NCBI GenBank assembly: GCA_000171835.1
Contig: ABHC01000012.1
Coordinates: 112,609-176,608, forward strand
Source: an alpha proteobacterium BAL199
GTDB lineage: Bacteria > Pseudomonadota > Alphaproteobacteria > Thalassobaculales > Thalassobaculaceae
Reading direction: 5' to 3'
Length of the DNA: 64,000 nucleotides
Shown here: positions 10,319-19,054 of the stretch, in pieces
Position numbering within the stretch: position 1 is the first letter of the stretch
Layout of the letters: every line of letters begins with the position of its first letter
Program-made: the position numbers and the translations under genes
The notes under the pieces: generated by a model
What the model saw: the letters and a program-made list of their open reading frames with translations, nothing else
What the model was told of the DNA's origin: nothing
Database searches by the model: none

Positions 10319-11536
10319 TTATTTTGACTTTCTTCTCTCTCGGACAACCGTGCCATCGACGGTCAACGCGTCAATCTCCGCCTGGGAGAAGCCGTGGTCG
10401 GCGAGAATGTCCTGGCTGTGTTCGGCAAAGCGCGGCGGCCGGCTCTTGATGGCACCCGGGGTCCGCCGGAACTTGATCGGGATGCCCCAGGACCGATAGC
10501 CGTCCTTCTCGATCGCCATCTGACGGTGAATGGTGTGCGGGTGCGTCATCACCTCCTCGGTGTTGCGCACCGGCCCGATCGGCAGACCCGCCGCCAGCAA
10601 CCGGTCGGTCAACTCGTTGCCGTCGACGTCGGCCAGCAACACCTCGAGTTCGGCGCGCAAGGCGTCGCGGTTGATCATACGGTCGCCATTCGACTTGAAC
10701 CGTGGGTCGTCACCCAACTCCGGCTTGCCGAGTTCGGCACACAACCGCTTGAACGCCCGGTCATTGCCGCCGGCCACGAACACGTCGACCGTCCTGGTCG
10801 GGAACAGGTCGTACGGGCTGATGTTCGGGTGCTGGTTGCCGGTCTGTTTTGGGATCTTGCCGTTCAGCGAGTAGTTCGCGACGTGCGGGTGCATCAACGC
10901 CAGGCCGCAATCGTACAGCGTCATGTCGATGTACTGGCCCTGCCCCGAACGCTGGCGCTCGTACAGCGCCATCATGATGGCGTTGCAGGAGAACAGCCCG
11001 GTGCCAATGTCGACCATGGCAAGGCCGAGCCGGGTCGGTCCGCTGTCCGGGGCGCCGTTGACCGAGAAGTGGCCGACCATCGCCTGGATGATGCCGTCAT
11101 AGCCGGGATAGCCGCCATACGGCCCGTCTTCACCGAAGCCGGAGATCCGGCAGTGGATCAGCTCGGGGAAGCGCTCACGCAAGACCGCCTCGTAGCCGAG
11201 GCCCCAACGCTCCATCGACCCCGGCTTGTAATTCTCGATCAGCACGTCGGCGCCATCGAGCAGGCGCAGCAGCACTTCCTTGCCCTTGTCGGTCGACAAG
11301 TCGAGGCCGAGCGAACGCTTGTTGCGGTTCACCCCGAGGAAGTAGCTGGCGTCGCCACCCTCGTCGAACGGCGGGCCCCAGTCGCGCACCTCGTCGCCCT
11401 GCGGCGGCTCGATCTTCACGATGTCGGCGCCGTGGTCACCGAGAAGCTGTGTGCAGTACGGTCCGCCGAGCACACGGGTGCAATCGATGACCTTGAGACC
11501 GGCGAGCGTGCCGCCGGACGGAGTGGCGTCGGCCAC
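10319..11536 (-). CDS. CaiB/BaiF family (family III) CoA-transferase, copy 1
   Basis: 405 aa, full length for the family. The N-terminal CoA-binding segment VIDCTRVLGGPYCTQLLGD, the RNKRSLGLDL block and the catalytic Asp in LAMVDIGTGLFS (about 177) are present. These enzymes move CoA from one carboxylic acid to another through an aspartyl-CoA anhydride, activating a substrate without ATP. It starts 76 bp after the two-subunit transferase genes, in the same direction. A second family III gene lies at 14178-15347 in the same operon; the two differ clearly in sequence, suggesting different acids. Confidence 0.88.
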   Translation of the reverse strand: MADATPSGGTLAGLKVIDCTRVLGGPYCTQLLGDHGADIVKIEPPQGDEVRDWGPPFDEGGDASYFLGVNRNKRSLGLDLSTDKGKEVLLRLLDGADVLIENYKPGSMERWGLGYEAVLRERFPELIHCRISGFGEDGPYGGYPGYDGIIQAMVGHFSVNGAPDSGPTRLGLAMVDIGTGLFSCNAIMMALYERQRSGQGQYIDMTLYDCGLALMHPHVANYSLNGKIPKQTGNQHPNISPYDLFPTRTVDVFVAGGNDRAFKRLCAELGKPELGDDPRFKSNGDRMINRDALRAELEVLLADVDGNELTDRLLAAGLPIGPVRNTEEVMTHPHTIHRQMAIEKDGYRSWGIPIKFRRTPGAIKSRPPRFAEHSQDILADHGFSQAEIDALTVDGTVVRERRKSK

Positions 11537-11612
11537 GGGTTCCTCCTTGGGGATTGGCGATCGGATCTAGCGCATTCGGATCGTCGCGCGTGGCGAACGG
11601 CGGAGCAAGCCG

Positions 11613-12353
11613 CTACGCCGCCTTCGCGGATCCAAACACTGAAGTCGCAAAGGCTGGGTAGACCTCGGCGATCTGTTCGGCGACCGGGCCACGGATCAAT
11701 GCGAGCGTTTCCGCGTCCGGTACCGGCGTCTGCAGAACCGCGTCCGGCACGTCGTAAGCAAACCCGGTGTGCTCGGCGACCTCCTCGACCGTGTGGCCAG
11801 GGTGGACGCTCTCAAGGGTGAACCGGGCGCGGCTCTTGTCGAACGCGAACAGGCAGCGATCGGTGATCATCTTGTACGGCCCGCCGGGGCGATAGACATT
11901 GGGCTCGGACGTACCTGGCGCGGAGATGAAGTCGACAGTGTCGACCAAGGTCCGCACCGTATGCTCCATCCGGAACAGGATGACCCTCGGCACCACGTAG
12001 TACAGATAGGCCGATCCGAATGAGCCGGGGAACCGCGCTTTCGGCCGATCCGGGTCGCCGATCGAGACCAGATTGATGTTGGCCTTGCCGTCGATCTGCG
12101 CACCGCTCAGGAAGAACGCGTCGATCCGCCCCTGCCCGGCACAGTCGAACAGTTCCTTGCCGCCATCGGTGAAGAAATTGTGGTCGCGGGAACCGAGCAC
12201 CGACACCCGCAAACTGCCGCCGGAGCGCGCGCGCGCCAGGAGAGCGGCCGCTCCCGGCACCGGCGACGACGCGCCGACCGCGACGTGACGCAAGTCTGCC
12301 AGCATGTCGGCGATGCTGCCGATCAGGATCTCCTCGGGGCGGACTTCAGTCAT
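11613..12353 (-). CDS. Class I CoA-transferase-like beta subunit (IpdB/GctB-like)
   Basis: 246 aa. It has the fold segments of glutaconate CoA-transferase beta chains (VAVGASSPVPGAAALLAR, then DAFFLSGAQIDGKANIN). The position where class I enzymes carry the catalytic Glu (YESG in glutaconate CoA-transferase) reads LGSRD here, so a covalent glutamyl-CoA intermediate is unlikely. This loss is also a feature of IpdAB-type hydrolases that open a cyclic beta-keto acyl-CoA in steroid breakdown. Its ATG overlaps the alpha-subunit stop (ATGA), so the two chains are made together. The hydrolase role is inference from the missing residue. Confidence 0.75.
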   Translation of the reverse strand: MTEVRPEEILIGSIADMLADLRHVAVGASSPVPGAAALLARARSGGSLRVSVLGSRDHNFFTDGGKELFDCAGQGRIDAFFLSGAQIDGKANINLVSIGDPDRPKARFPGSFGSAYLYYVVPRVILFRMEHTVRTLVDTVDFISAPGTSEPNVYRPGGPYKMITDRCLFAFDKSRARFTLESVHPGHTVEEVAEHTGFAYDVPDAVLQTPVPDAETLALIRGPVAEQIAEVYPAFATSVFGSAKAA

Positions 12354-13171
12354 TCAGCCGCCTCCCGGCCGATTACAGTCTCTGACAGGTAGCGCGCAAA
12401 ACCGTCCTCGGTCCGCGCCATCTCGGCATAGCGCGCCAGATGCGCCTGATCGGCGGCGTAAACCCCCGGCAGTGCCTGCGGCCAGGCCCCCTGCTTGGCT
12501 TCGGTCATCGCCGTGACGTACAGCGCCGGAATGGTGCCGGCCGCCGTGACCGGATCGGCGGTCAAGTCGCCGTCGACGATCTCTTCGACCGTTACCAGGC
12601 TGTCGCGGGCGGCGTGCGCCATCAGCATGCATTCGCGCCGCACCCCGATCCACACATTGCCGTGACGGTCGGCCTTGGGCGCATGGAACACCGCGAAATC
12701 CGGGCGCAGGGCCGGGATCGCCACCACCGGATCGTCGGTGCCGAACGGATTGTTGATCAGCCGCCAGTCCGGGCGGCGGACCAGGATGTCGGAGCCGATC
12801 AGGCCGCGCATCACGCTGAACGGCGCCCCGCGCTCGGCCGCCTGCAACCCGGCGTGGATCGCCGGACAGGTCGCATCCAGGGTGCGCAGCCGACCTTCCT
12901 TGACCGCCGCCGTGAAACGCGGGGCCAGCCCGTTCTCGCCTAGGGTAACCGCCGATGTCTCGACCGTCGCCACACAGCCGGCGCCGATCAGCACGTCGCC
13001 GTGATAGCCGAACACCGGTACGCCGATCAGATGCAGGTTCTTCACGCCCTTGCGGATCGCGGCCCGCCACAGGGCGTTCGCGCAGTACGAGTAGTCCGGC
13101 GGCACGGCGATCCGCGCGCCGTCCGGAATGCGGGCGGCCAGAGCCTCAACGCTCGGCAACAGGTCGGTCAT
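12350..13171 (-). CDS. Class I CoA-transferase-like alpha subunit (IpdA/GctA-like)
   Basis: 273 aa. Recognised by the segments YHGDVLIGAGCV, NGLAPRFTAAVKEG and MRGLIGSDILVR, which are typical of IpdA and glutaconate CoA-transferase alpha chains. The start at MTDLL is fixed by GGAGGA upstream; the long in-frame N-terminal extension is Arg/Pro-rich and not coding in character. It forms a heterodimer with the overlapping beta subunit. About 100 bp separate it from the upstream SDR, with no terminator visible. Confidence 0.78.
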   Translation of the reverse strand: MTDLLPSVEALAARIPDGARIAVPPDYSYCANALWRAAIRKGVKNLHLIGVPVFGYHGDVLIGAGCVATVETSAVTLGENGLAPRFTAAVKEGRLRTLDATCPAIHAGLQAAERGAPFSVMRGLIGSDILVRRPDWRLINNPFGTDDPVVAIPALRPDFAVFHAPKADRHGNVWIGVRRECMLMAHAARDSLVTVEEIVDGDLTADPVTAAGTIPALYVTAMTEAKQGAWPQALPGVYAADQAHLARYAEMARTEDGFARYLSETVIGREAAE

Positions 13172-13274
13172 GGGAGCGTCCTCCTGAAAGACGGCTGAAT
13201 TCTGCGCTCGACGGCAGCGCGCCGCAACAGCACCGGCCGTTGCGACACCATTCGCTGGACGGACCGGACGCGCC

Positions 13275-14069
13275 CTATTGCCCGAAGCCCTCGATCGCTG
13301 CCGGATAGCCGTTATAGGCCTGAGCCACGGTCCAGCCGGCGTCGATCGGCAAGGTAACGCCGGTGATCGCCGCCGCCTGTTCGGACAGCAGAAAGACGAT
13401 GCCATCAGCAATATGTTTTGGTCGAACAAGCATCTTCAATGCACCTGAATCCTTGATCTTTTCAGGATCGCGATGGCCACTGTCGATGCGCGCCTGAATG
13501 GCCGGGGTGATGGTGTAGGTCGGTGCGACGGCGTTCACCCGGATGCCGTGGATGCCGTATTCGCAGGCCAGGATCTCGGTCAGGTGCCGGACCGCCACCT
13601 TGCTGATGTTGTAGGCCGGGATCGGCATCACCGCGAAGCTGTTGATCGACGCCAGGTTGACGATCGCGCCAGCTTGGCGGGCCTTCATGCGGCGGGCGGC
13701 GGCCACGTTTACCGACCAGGTGCCGCGGTAATTCACGTCCATCACCCGGTCGGCTTCGGCCCGGTCGGTGCGCTCGGTGGTCATAGCGTTCTGCAGGATC
13801 CCGGCGGAGTGGACAACCGCCCCGACCGGACCGACCGACGTCTCGATATCGTCGAACAGATCCTCGACAGCCTTGTCGTCGGCGACGTCGACCGTGCGAA
13901 CGTGAACGATGGCGCCGGTTTTGCGCAGGTTCTCGGCGACCGCTTCGGCGGCTTCGCCGTTGCGGTCGGCAATCACCAGGATCTCGCCATTGGCTGCCAA
14001 CTGCTCAGCAGTCGCCTGCCCGATGCCGCTGCCACCACCCGTCACCACGGCGATCCGACCCTTGCTCAT
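13275..14069 (-). CDS. Short-chain dehydrogenase/reductase (SDR), FabG-like
   Basis: 264 aa. Cofactor loop VTGGGSGIGQA (about 9-19), catalytic Ser in NLASINSF, YNISK active site and NAVAPTYTITP segment are intact. A likely role is oxidation of a 3-hydroxyacyl-CoA or ring alcohol in the operon's pathway. AGGAGAG lies 5-7 nt before the chosen ATG; the 23-codon upstream extension overlaps the gap after the CoA-transferase gene and is not supported. Confidence 0.87.
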   Translation of the reverse strand: MSKGRIAVVTGGGSGIGQATAEQLAANGEILVIADRNGEAAEAVAENLRKTGAIVHVRTVDVADDKAVEDLFDDIETSVGPVGAVVHSAGILQNAMTTERTDRAEADRVMDVNYRGTWSVNVAAARRMKARQAGAIVNLASINSFAVMPIPAYNISKVAVRHLTEILACEYGIHGIRVNAVAPTYTITPAIQARIDSGHRDPEKIKDSGALKMLVRPKHIADGIVFLLSEQAAAITGVTLPIDAGWTVAQAYNGYPAAIEGFGQ

Positions 14070-14177
14070 GCGTACTCTCCTGATGCGCTTGCTGGTCTTC
14101 CGCCTGTCCAGCGGTTCCGTTGGATTTTGGCTCGGCACGGAAAGCCGCCGATACCCGGCGTGCGCGAACGGGTGCGG

Positions 14178-15347
14178 CTACAGAACCGCATCGATCTCAG
14201 CCTCGCTGAGTCCGGCCTCGCGTAGCACTTCGCGGCTCTGCTCGCCAAGTTTCGGCTGGTGGCGGCGGATCGGCAGCGACTGCCGGTCGAACCGGAACGC
14301 CGCGTCCGGCACTTCGATCGCACCTTCGCTGGGATGCTCGAACGGCCGGAAGAATCCAGTCGCCACCAGTTGCGGATCGGTTTCCAAGTCGGCAAAGCTG
14401 TTGACCGGTCCGCACGGGATCTCGGCGGCGCGCAGCGCTTCCAGCCACTCGTCGGTGCTTCGCTTGCCGATTTCGGCGCCGGCAATCGCGTACAGGTCGT
14501 CGATGTTCAACGCCCGCCGGGCGATGCTCTCGAAGCGCGGCTCCCGGGTGCGCTCGGGTGTGCCGATCATCTCCCAGAACCGCTGCCACTGTTTGTTGGT
14601 GTAGGGCAGCATGCAGATGTAGCCATCGCTGGTGGCGTGCGGCTTGCGCTGTTTCGACAGGGCACGGGCGTAGCCCGCCGGTCCCTCCGGCGGCCGGAAG
14701 GTCGCGCCGTACTGGTGCTCCAGCAGGGTGTAGCCGACCATGCTCTCGAACATGGCGACCTCGACGTAGACGCCCTTGCCGGTACGCAGGCGTTGAACGA
14801 CGGCCGCAACCAGCCCGGTGGCCGCCAGCAGCGCGGCGCTCTTGTCGGCGACAATCGACGGCGTGAGCATCGGCGCGCCGTCACGCACCGTGAAGGCGCT
14901 GGCAAACCCCGACTCGCCCTGGATCACGTCGTCATAGGCCGGACGGTCGCCGTATGGCCCGTCCTCGCGGTAGCCGTGCAGCCCGCCGTAGACGATCTTC
15001 GGGTTGCGGGCCATCACCGAATCCGGGTCAAAGCCCAACGCAGCCATCTTGCGGGGCCGCATGTTGTGGACCAGCACGTCGGCACCGTCGACCAGCCGCC
15101 ACAGCGCTTCCTTGGCAGCCGGCTTCTTCAGGTCGATGGACAGGCTGCGCTTGTTGCGATTGCTGCCCAGGAACACCGCGCCCATGCCGGGGTTACGCGA
15201 CGGCCCGAGGTTGCGGGTCGCGTCGCCTTCCGGCGGTTCGATCTTGATCACGTCGGCGCCCAGGTCGCCGAGGATCTGGGTCGTGTAGGGCCCGTAGATG
15301 ATCGACGTGATGTCGAGCACCCGGATTCCGGACAGCGGCAGGAACAC
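14178..15347 (-). CDS. CaiB/BaiF family (family III) CoA-transferase, copy 2
   Basis: 389 aa. It starts with LSGIRVLDITSIIYGPYTT and carries RNKRSLSIDL and the catalytic Asp in SIVADKSAAL (about 168-177). The start is a GTG with GGGGGAG 8 nt upstream. It begins 17 bp after the stop of the acyl-CoA dehydrogenase gene, so the two are co-transcribed. It probably activates the pathway's starting acid by taking CoA from a later product; the donor is unknown. Confidence 0.88.
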   Translation of the reverse strand: MFLPLSGIRVLDITSIIYGPYTTQILGDLGADVIKIEPPEGDATRNLGPSRNPGMGAVFLGSNRNKRSLSIDLKKPAAKEALWRLVDGADVLVHNMRPRKMAALGFDPDSVMARNPKIVYGGLHGYREDGPYGDRPAYDDVIQGESGFASAFTVRDGAPMLTPSIVADKSAALLAATGLVAAVVQRLRTGKGVYVEVAMFESMVGYTLLEHQYGATFRPPEGPAGYARALSKQRKPHATSDGYICMLPYTNKQWQRFWEMIGTPERTREPRFESIARRALNIDDLYAIAGAEIGKRSTDEWLEALRAAEIPCGPVNSFADLETDPQLVATGFFRPFEHPSEGAIEVPDAAFRFDRQSLPIRRHQPKLGEQSREVLREAGLSEAEIDAVL

Positions 15348-15364
15348 CGGGCTCTCCCCCTTAC

Positions 15365-16525
15365 TCAGCGGCGCTGGTCAAACCGACGGCCAACCAGGGC
15401 GGCGGCGATGTTAATCTTCTGGATGTCGATGGCGCCGCCGGCAATGCCCCAGCCCCACCCGTCGCGCAGCTTCTGTTCCATACCGTATTCCTTGGCGTAG
15501 CCGTACGCACCCATGACCTGAAGGGCGGCACCGGCAACGTCGCGGACCATCTCGTTCGCGAAGCACTTGGCGAGCGAGCTGTCGAGCACGCTCGGCAGCC
15601 CGTCCTCGGCGTTCTTCGCCGCCCGCCAGATCAGCAGGCGCGACGCCTCCACCCGCATGGCCATCTCGGCAAGCTTCATCTGCACCGCCTGGAACTCGAC
15701 CAGTTCCTTGCCGAACGCCTTGCGCTCCTGGACGTAGGCCAGCACCTGGTCCAGCGCCGATTGCGCGATCGCCAAACACATGGTGGCGTTGCCGCATCGC
15801 TCCAGGTCGAACGCCTCCATCAGCTGGCGGAAACCGCCCGCCGGCACGATCAGGTTGGCCTTGGGGACCCTGACGTCGTCGAAGAAGATGTCGGCCGAGG
15901 GAATGCCGCGGAAGCCCATCAGCCGCTCGCGTTCGCCGAACGAGACGCCCGGCATGTCCTTCTCGACGTACAACGCGCCGATGCCTTTGGCGCCCGGCGC
16001 ATCGGAGAGCTTGGTGTAGACCACATAGGCATCGGCATGGCCGCCGCCCGAGCACCAGCGTTTCTGGCCGTTCAGCACGAAGTGATCGCCGTCCTCGACC
16101 GCGCGGGTCTTCAGGTCGGTCAGCGCGGTGCCGGCGTCCGGCTCGGACATGGCAACCGCGCAGACCAAGTCGCCGGAACAGACTTTCGGAACCACCTGGC
16201 TGGCGAGAGCGGAACCCGCGAAATGCTCGACCGCGCGCACCGGGCCAACCGAGCTTTCGAAAATCGGGAACGCCACCGCCGGCGAAACCTTGGCGAACTC
16301 CTCAAGCACGATCAGCGCTTCCAGGTTGCCGAGACCAAGCCCGCCGAACTCCTCGGCGACGTTGATGCCGAGGAAGCCCATCTCGGCGTAGCGCTTGATC
16401 CATTCCTTGGGCAGCGCCTCATCCTCGGCCTCAAGCCGGCGCGCGACCTCGGTCATCTCGCCGGTGGCGAACGCCCGCGCGGTGTCGCGCAGCTTCTGCT
16501 GGTCGTCGGTCAGCCTGAAATCCAC
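15365..16525 (-). CDS. Acyl-CoA dehydrogenase family flavoenzyme with relocated catalytic Glu
   Basis: 386 aa from a GTG start with AGGAGG 7 nt upstream. All three domains are present, including the FAD-contact region AVAMSEPDAGTALTDL (about 123-138) and the C-terminal helical domain. The usual catalytic Glu near the C-terminus (YEGT in medium-chain enzymes) is Gly363 in IAGGAIDIQ. Glu242 in FDLER occupies the alternative base position used by isovaleryl-CoA and long-chain dehydrogenases. The enzyme should therefore be active, on a branched or bulky acyl-CoA. It is the first gene of the eight-gene operon, divergent from iclR. Confidence 0.87.
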   Translation of the reverse strand: MDFRLTDDQQKLRDTARAFATGEMTEVARRLEAEDEALPKEWIKRYAEMGFLGINVAEEFGGLGLGNLEALIVLEEFAKVSPAVAFPIFESSVGPVRAVEHFAGSALASQVVPKVCSGDLVCAVAMSEPDAGTALTDLKTRAVEDGDHFVLNGQKRWCSGGGHADAYVVYTKLSDAPGAKGIGALYVEKDMPGVSFGERERLMGFRGIPSADIFFDDVRVPKANLIVPAGGFRQLMEAFDLERCGNATMCLAIAQSALDQVLAYVQERKAFGKELVEFQAVQMKLAEMAMRVEASRLLIWRAAKNAEDGLPSVLDSSLAKCFANEMVRDVAGAALQVMGAYGYAKEYGMEQKLRDGWGWGIAGGAIDIQKINIAAALVGRRFDQRR

Positions 16526-16580
16526 GCCCGATCCTCCTATGCCGAAAGTCGCGCAAAACATGACCGGGCGCCGGATCGAT

Positions 16581-16615
16581 GTAAATGAACGCTTTTATCA
16601 TCAGGTGAAATTTAC
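16581..16615. promoter_or_regulatory. Possible operator between iclR gene and acyl-CoA operon
   Basis: In the 128-bp divergent gap, GTAAAT (16581-16586) and ATTTAC (16610-16615) form an inverted repeat around an A+T-rich centre that is unusual for this G+C-rich window. This is where an IclR protein would be expected to bind to control both directions. The arms are short and the assignment is weak. Confidence 0.3.
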
Positions 16616-16653
16616 TAAGCAATTCGGCTTGGCAATCGACGGGAGCGACAGCG

Positions 16654-17445
16654 ATGGCCTCCTACCAGCCGGTCACGGCAGTGCTGCGCGGCCTGGGCGT
16701 CCTGGCCGCCACCAGTCGGCTCGACGGCCGCGCGACCCTGGCCGAGATCCACCGGCTGACCGGTCTGGATAAGTCCACGATCCTGCGGATGCTGGAGACG
16801 CTGGAGCACGCAGGGTTCATCGTTCGCAACGACGAGCGTCGCAGCTACCAGGTTACCGGGAAGACCCTCCAGCTCAGCGCAGGCTACGATCGTCATCAGG
16901 CGGTCGGCACCATCGTCGCCCCCGCCCTGACCGCCTTCCGCACGGCCGTCGGCTGGCCGTCGGATGTCGCGCTGTTCGATCACGACTCGATGCTGGTGGT
17001 GGAGACTTCACGTGAGCCCGGACCGATGTTCCTGAACCGCCGGCCCGGCTACCGCGCTCCGGTGCTCGGGACCAGCCTTGGTCTGGCCTATATCGCGCAT
17101 TGCGGCGAGCGCGAGCGCGACGCCGTGCTCACAGCTGCCGCGGCCGATCCGGCACCGTGGAACGATCTCGCCCGCGACCGCGACACGGCTGAACGCATGT
17201 TCGAAACCATCCGCCGCCAGGGCTACGCCACCATGAGCCCCGGCTACGGCCGGCAGGAATACGATGGTCTGATCGGCAGCCTTGGCGTGCCGATCATGCG
17301 GGACGGCCGGATCTACGCCGCCATGAACACCCTGTTCCTGCTGAACGCTCTCACAGTGGAGCGTGCAGTCGCGAGTCTGCTGGCCCCATTGCAGGCGACG
17401 GCGACCCAACTCGCCGCCGAATTGGCCCGGCACGACGCCGAATGA
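16654..17445 (+). CDS. IclR family transcriptional regulator
   Basis: 263 aa. An N-terminal winged helix (TLAEIHRLTGLDKSTILRML, about 28-47) is followed by the GAF-like ligand domain, with conserved APVLGTSLGLAYIAH (about 129-143) and GSLGVPIM. IclR proteins of this kind respond to aromatic or small organic acids. It is divergently transcribed from the acyl-CoA operon and converges with the nitroreductase gene, so control of the operon is the most likely role. Whether it activates or represses cannot be told. Confidence 0.9.
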   Translation: MASYQPVTAVLRGLGVLAATSRLDGRATLAEIHRLTGLDKSTILRMLETLEHAGFIVRNDERRSYQVTGKTLQLSAGYDRHQAVGTIVAPALTAFRTAVGWPSDVALFDHDSMLVVETSREPGPMFLNRRPGYRAPVLGTSLGLAYIAHCGERERDAVLTAAAADPAPWNDLARDRDTAERMFETIRRQGYATMSPGYGRQEYDGLIGSLGVPIMRDGRIYAAMNTLFLLNALTVERAVASLLAPLQATATQLAAELARHDAE

Positions 17446-17454
17446 CGCTTCATC

Positions 17455-18177
17455 TCAGTCGTGGAAGCTGACGAACCCGTCGAGCGGCACGCGCTCGGTG
17501 ATCAACTGGTTCTCCACCGGCGACCAGTCGGCGTAGCCGAGCGACAGGCCACAGACGATCACCGTTTCTTCGTCGAGGCCGAGCTGCGCGCGAATCACCT
17601 TGTGGAAACCGGCAAACGCCGCCTGCGGGCATGTATCCAGCCCGTGCGAACGGGCCAGCACCATGATGTTCTGGATGAACATGCCGTAGTCGAGCCAGGA
17701 GCCGATCTCGAGGTGACGGTCGATCGTGAACATCATCCCGACCGGCGCATCGAAGAATTTGAAGTTACGGCCATGCTGGGTGTGCATCCGCTCGTTCTCG
17801 CCGCGAGCGATGCCGAGCAGGCCGTAGAGATCCCATCCAACCTTCCGGCGGCGTGAAAGATACGGCTCGCGAAACTCCTTAGGATAATAGGCCCACTCGT
17901 TGGTGTGTTTCTCGGGGCCATCGAACGCGGCCAGGACCGCCTCGCTGAACCGGTCCTTGGCATTGCCGGTCAGCACATGCACCTTCCAGGGCTGCATGTT
18001 GGTGCCAGAGGGCGCGCGTGCCGCCATCGTCAGGATCCGCTCGACGGTCTCGCGCGGCACCGGGGTGTCGAGGAAGGCGCGCACCGATCGGCGTTGCGAC
18101 ACCGCCTCCTCCACCGGGTTGGCGGTATCAATCGGCAGCGGGATGCGGGGTGCGGTCGGCGGGGATGAAGCGTTCAT
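17455..18177 (-). CDS. Nitroreductase family flavoprotein
   Basis: 240 aa. The N-terminal block AVSQRRSVRAFLDTPV and the AARAPSGTNMQPWKVHVL segment bind FMN in this family, and the C-terminal VCGLSLGYAD is the usual end motif. It would reduce nitroaromatics, quinones or an unsaturated substrate with NAD(P)H. It is separate from the acyl-CoA operon, convergent with iclR (9 bp between stops), so a link to that pathway is only possible. Confidence 0.88.
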   Translation of the reverse strand: MNASSPPTAPRIPLPIDTANPVEEAVSQRRSVRAFLDTPVPRETVERILTMAARAPSGTNMQPWKVHVLTGNAKDRFSEAVLAAFDGPEKHTNEWAYYPKEFREPYLSRRRKVGWDLYGLLGIARGENERMHTQHGRNFKFFDAPVGMMFTIDRHLEIGSWLDYGMFIQNIMVLARSHGLDTCPQAAFAGFHKVIRAQLGLDEETVIVCGLSLGYADWSPVENQLITERVPLDGFVSFHD

Positions 18178-18232
18178 GGCGGCGGAGGCTACCTCTTCAC
18201 CCGCGCGTCGCCAAGTTCATGCTGCAGTGCGG

Positions 18233-18991
18233 TCAGATCCAGGGTTTCAGCACGATCCACAGGCCGAGCAGCAGCAACGCCCAGAACAGCACCTGCCGGA
18301 ACCGCCACTCCGACAGACGGCTGCGGACCCGCCTACCGATCTCCATCCCGACCAGCGCGGGGACCACGGACATGGCGGACAGGACGATCAGGTTGTCCGG
18401 CAGCAGGCCGCGCCCACCCAGTCCGACCCCCAGCGCGAGCGTGGCCACCAGAAAGGTCACTCCCATCGCCTGAACCAAGCGGTCGCGCGGCAGGCCAAGC
18501 GCCTGGAGATACGGGACCGCCGGCATCACGAACGACCCAGTCATCCCGGTCAGGACGCCGGTCGCCAGACCCATCACCGGCGACAGCGGGCCTTCCCACT
18601 TCCCCGGCTTTGGCCACGGCGGCGTCATCAGACCGATAGCGCCGTACAGCACGATGGAAACCCCCAGCAGCGCCGTCAGCGTCGACGTCGCGATCACCGC
18701 GCTGGCACCGCTCGCCGCCAGCACACCGATGATCAGAGCCAGCAGAAACGCCCAGAGTCGCCGCATCACCGCGCCGAGGGCGCCGCCCACGACCGCCTGC
18801 CAGATGTTGGTGACCAGCGACGGCAACAGCATGACCGCGATCGCCGCCTCCAGGCCGACCGTCGCTGTCAGCAACGCCAGGGTGACGGTCGGCAGTCCCA
18901 GGCCGACCACGCCCTTCACGGCGCCAGCCAGCAACAGGACGGCTGTGATCAGCGCCAGGGTGGCGGGGTCGGTGGCGAGCAACTCGGTCAT
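18233..18991 (-). CDS. TauE/SafE family membrane exporter
   Basis: 252 aa with about eight hydrophobic segments across its length. The start region LITAVLLLAGAVKGVVGLGLPTV carries the glycine-rich repeat of the TauE/SafE (DUF81) family, repeated as GVLTGMTGSFVMPAVPYLQ in the second half. Members export sulfite, sulfonates or other small organic anions. The substrate is not evident; no sulfonate genes are nearby. Confidence 0.88.
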   Translation of the reverse strand: MTELLATDPATLALITAVLLLAGAVKGVVGLGLPTVTLALLTATVGLEAAIAVMLLPSLVTNIWQAVVGGALGAVMRRLWAFLLALIIGVLAASGASAVIATSTLTALLGVSIVLYGAIGLMTPPWPKPGKWEGPLSPVMGLATGVLTGMTGSFVMPAVPYLQALGLPRDRLVQAMGVTFLVATLALGVGLGGRGLLPDNLIVLSAMSVVPALVGMEIGRRVRSRLSEWRFRQVLFWALLLLGLWIVLKPWI

Positions 18992-19054
18992 GGCGGTGAT
19001 CCTATCGATCGCGCCATTGCAATGCTTCGGCGCTTGCCGAAGTGTCGCCGGCGA

